From positions 153,805,658 to 153,869,657 of the forward strand of contig NC_030679.2 in the NCBI RefSeq assembly GCF_000004195.4: DNA of 64,000 bases, written 5' to 3'. Shown piece after piece: positions 62,745 through 64,000 of this stretch. The translations under genes and the position numbers were made by a program. This DNA comes from Xenopus tropicalis. Lineage: Eukaryota; Chordata; Amphibia; Anura; Pipidae. Every line of letters begins with the position of its first letter. Positions within the stretch are counted from its first letter, which is position 1. The notes beneath the pieces are model-generated. The model was not told the DNA's origin, did not search any database, and saw nothing but the letters and a program-made list of their open reading frames with translations.

Positions 62745-63046
62745 TTTATATGTTGCTCTGTCAATTGCGCACCAACACCTACCGTGCTCTCCCAGCGCAA
62801 ATGCACAAAATGGCGCTAGTTATGTAATACTGCGTGCATCAATTAGCGTTAATTTGCGCGCGCTGTGTCAAATACCGTGTGAAAATTGTCTTCACAACTT
62901 AAATAACGCAAACAGCATCGCGTCTAAATTAACGCAAGTATCCTTTTAGTGAATCGTGCTTTAAGACGCAAAAAATAAGACGCGATAACATTTTTGACCC
63001 ATGCTATAAATAGCGCTCGTTTTAACGCACTTTAGTGAATCGCCCT
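62745..63046. other. Right non-coding end of the Harbinger element
   Basis: Contains repeated aacgca/gcgtta motifs and two copies of the end motif (tagtgaatcgtg near 62947 and tttagtgaatcgccc at 63031-63045). The outer copy is the terminal inverted repeat. The 3-bp target duplication cannot be verified because the left end is lost. Confidence 0.7.
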
Positions 63047-63059
63047 ATTAACTCTTTGC

Positions 63060-63900
63060 TCACCTCCATACCTTCAGACTCACAATGCTACAGCATCATA
63101 GATCTGGCCAACGCTTACTACAGCATGCCAGTGGGTGAGAAGACAAGGCCCTTGTTTGCCTTCACCTTAGATCGGTGACAGTATTGTTTCGCCCGATTAG
63201 CACAAGGTTGAGAAGACAGCTTCGCTGGTTTTGGTCTTGTACTCCGCAAATCTCTAAAGGGCTGGAAATCTCAGTCAGGGTCAACTCTCCTGCAATATGT
63301 TGATGATTTGTTGTTGTGTAGTCCAGACCGAGATAGTTGTGAAAAATAAACAATTCCTTTGCTGAATTACCTGTGTGAGTAGGGGCACAAGGTATCACTC
63401 AAACAGGTGCAGTATTGCAAGCCATCCGTACAATACTTGGGTTTTTTGCTATCACATGGGCAGAGACTAATTAACCCACAGAGAGTGCAGGCAATCTCAG
63501 CCATACAGAAGCCACAAACTGAAGAGCAATTGCTCATGATCTTGGGCATGGTGGGTTTTTGCAGGCAATGGAACCCAGACTGTTCATATTTTGACAACAT
63601 TCTAAGGAGCATGCTTAAAGACTCCAAATCAAACACTTTCAGCTTCAGCCACGTAGGGTCCCATTTTGCATGCCCTGCTCTCTCTCCCTATAGGCAAGAG
63701 CCTAGAACCTATTGATGAGCATTCGTGCACCAAGAGACCTCCCGTTGCTGGGACCTCCAAAATACTCCTTTAGATGAAGATCTTGAAATTTTTGTAGATG
63801 GTTCTTGTTCACTAACCCAATGACAATACATACTTAGCGGGATATGCAGTTGTTCAATTACCTGATATTGTGTATGAAGCATCTGCTATTCCATCCTCAG
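63060..63900 (+). pseudogene. Degraded retroviral pol fragment (older element)
   Basis: Broken by frameshifts and stops. Recognisable pieces in order: IIDLANAYYSMPVGEKTRPL with FAFTL (reverse transcriptase), LQYVDDLLLC (catalytic box, near 63294), YLGFLLSHGQRLINPQRVQA (thumb), LGMVGFCRQWNPD, and IFVDGSCS (RNase H start, near 63790). The order fits a class I type pol on the plus strand. It differs from the nearby intact retrovirus and lies just outside the Harbinger end, so it may be the DNA into which Harbinger inserted. It may continue beyond the window. Confidence 0.75.
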
Positions 63901-64000
63901 ACAAAGACGACCACCACCCTTGTGGCCCTACCTTGTCCTCGCCCCCAGAAACGGATGTCGAGTCTGTAAAATTCTTGTTTTAGGAGCATTCATCTATTCA

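Larger units (their letters stand above)
49362..63046. mobile_element. Decayed Harbinger DNA transposon (5'-truncated) hosting a retrovirus
   Basis: It carries the two genes that define autonomous PIF/Harbinger elements: a DDE transposase (plus strand, from 49362) and a convergent Myb/SANT-like accessory gene (minus strand, 50677-62744). The right terminus, as the complement gggcgattcactaaagtgcg, ends at about 63045. The left terminus is missing and is replaced by the 95-bp array. Without the 9.27-kb retrovirus the remnant would be about 4.4 kb. Both genes are disabled. Confidence 0.82.

Overview
The window is eukaryotic, from an anuran amphibian and most likely Xenopus (species not decidable by eye). 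Evidence: a split vertebrate ALDH3B-type gene, CR1-type LINEs, hAT, Harbinger and T2/Kolobok-like MITEs, a Gmr1-like LTR element, a class I endogenous retrovirus and an exceptional density of minisatellites. There is no operon structure, rRNA, tRNA or CRISPR array that I can support.

Region 1 (1-32150). The one clearly functional host gene is an ALDH3B1-like aldehyde dehydrogenase on the minus strand. Nine coding exons with GT-AG borders join in phase to 1410 nt (469 aa), with catalytic Glu210 and Cys244 and a C-terminal CaaX box. Its exons lie at 6034-6227, 7220-7319, 8065-8231, 8527-8913, 12847-12928, 17521-17606, 19413-19533, 21760-21870 and 31989-32150. Six of its eight introns hold minisatellites (units of 19 to 74 bp), one of which is built from the 3' end of exon 7 including its splice donor. 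Introns also hold CR1 LINE copies, hAT and Harbinger-type MITEs, and in intron 1 a 5.8-kb Gmr1-like LTR element whose integrase lies upstream of its reverse transcriptase.

Region 2 (32150-37432). Almost gene-free: back-to-back tandem arrays (19, 16, 12, 22 and 64 bp units). One array sits inside a MITE with TTAA target duplications, and the 64-bp array is made from a LINE coding segment.

Region 3 (37433-49361). A 6.5-kb LTR element encodes one unrecognised ORF (PPSY motif, two CxxC pairs) and no polymerase. A 2.2-kb hAT element with an 8-bp target duplication interrupts the ORF just before its stop. Two related solo LTRs, a frameshifted two-exon USP5-like zinc-finger remnant and a 95-bp minisatellite follow.

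Region 4 (49362-63046). A decayed Harbinger transposon carries a convergent transposase pseudogene (plus strand) and Myb/SANT-like accessory pseudogene (minus strand). A 9.27-kb endogenous retrovirus (52830-62097, minus strand) is nested in an intron of the accessory gene, with CCAT target duplications and 875-bp LTRs that look identical. Its gag, pol and env frames are open; gag and pol share one frame separated by a single amber codon. Each LTR has a perfect four-pentamer heat-shock element between CCAAT and TATA boxes.

Region 5 (63047-64000). A degraded pol fragment of a different, older retroelement.

All exon borders, target duplications and unit lengths were read by eye; no similarity search was run.
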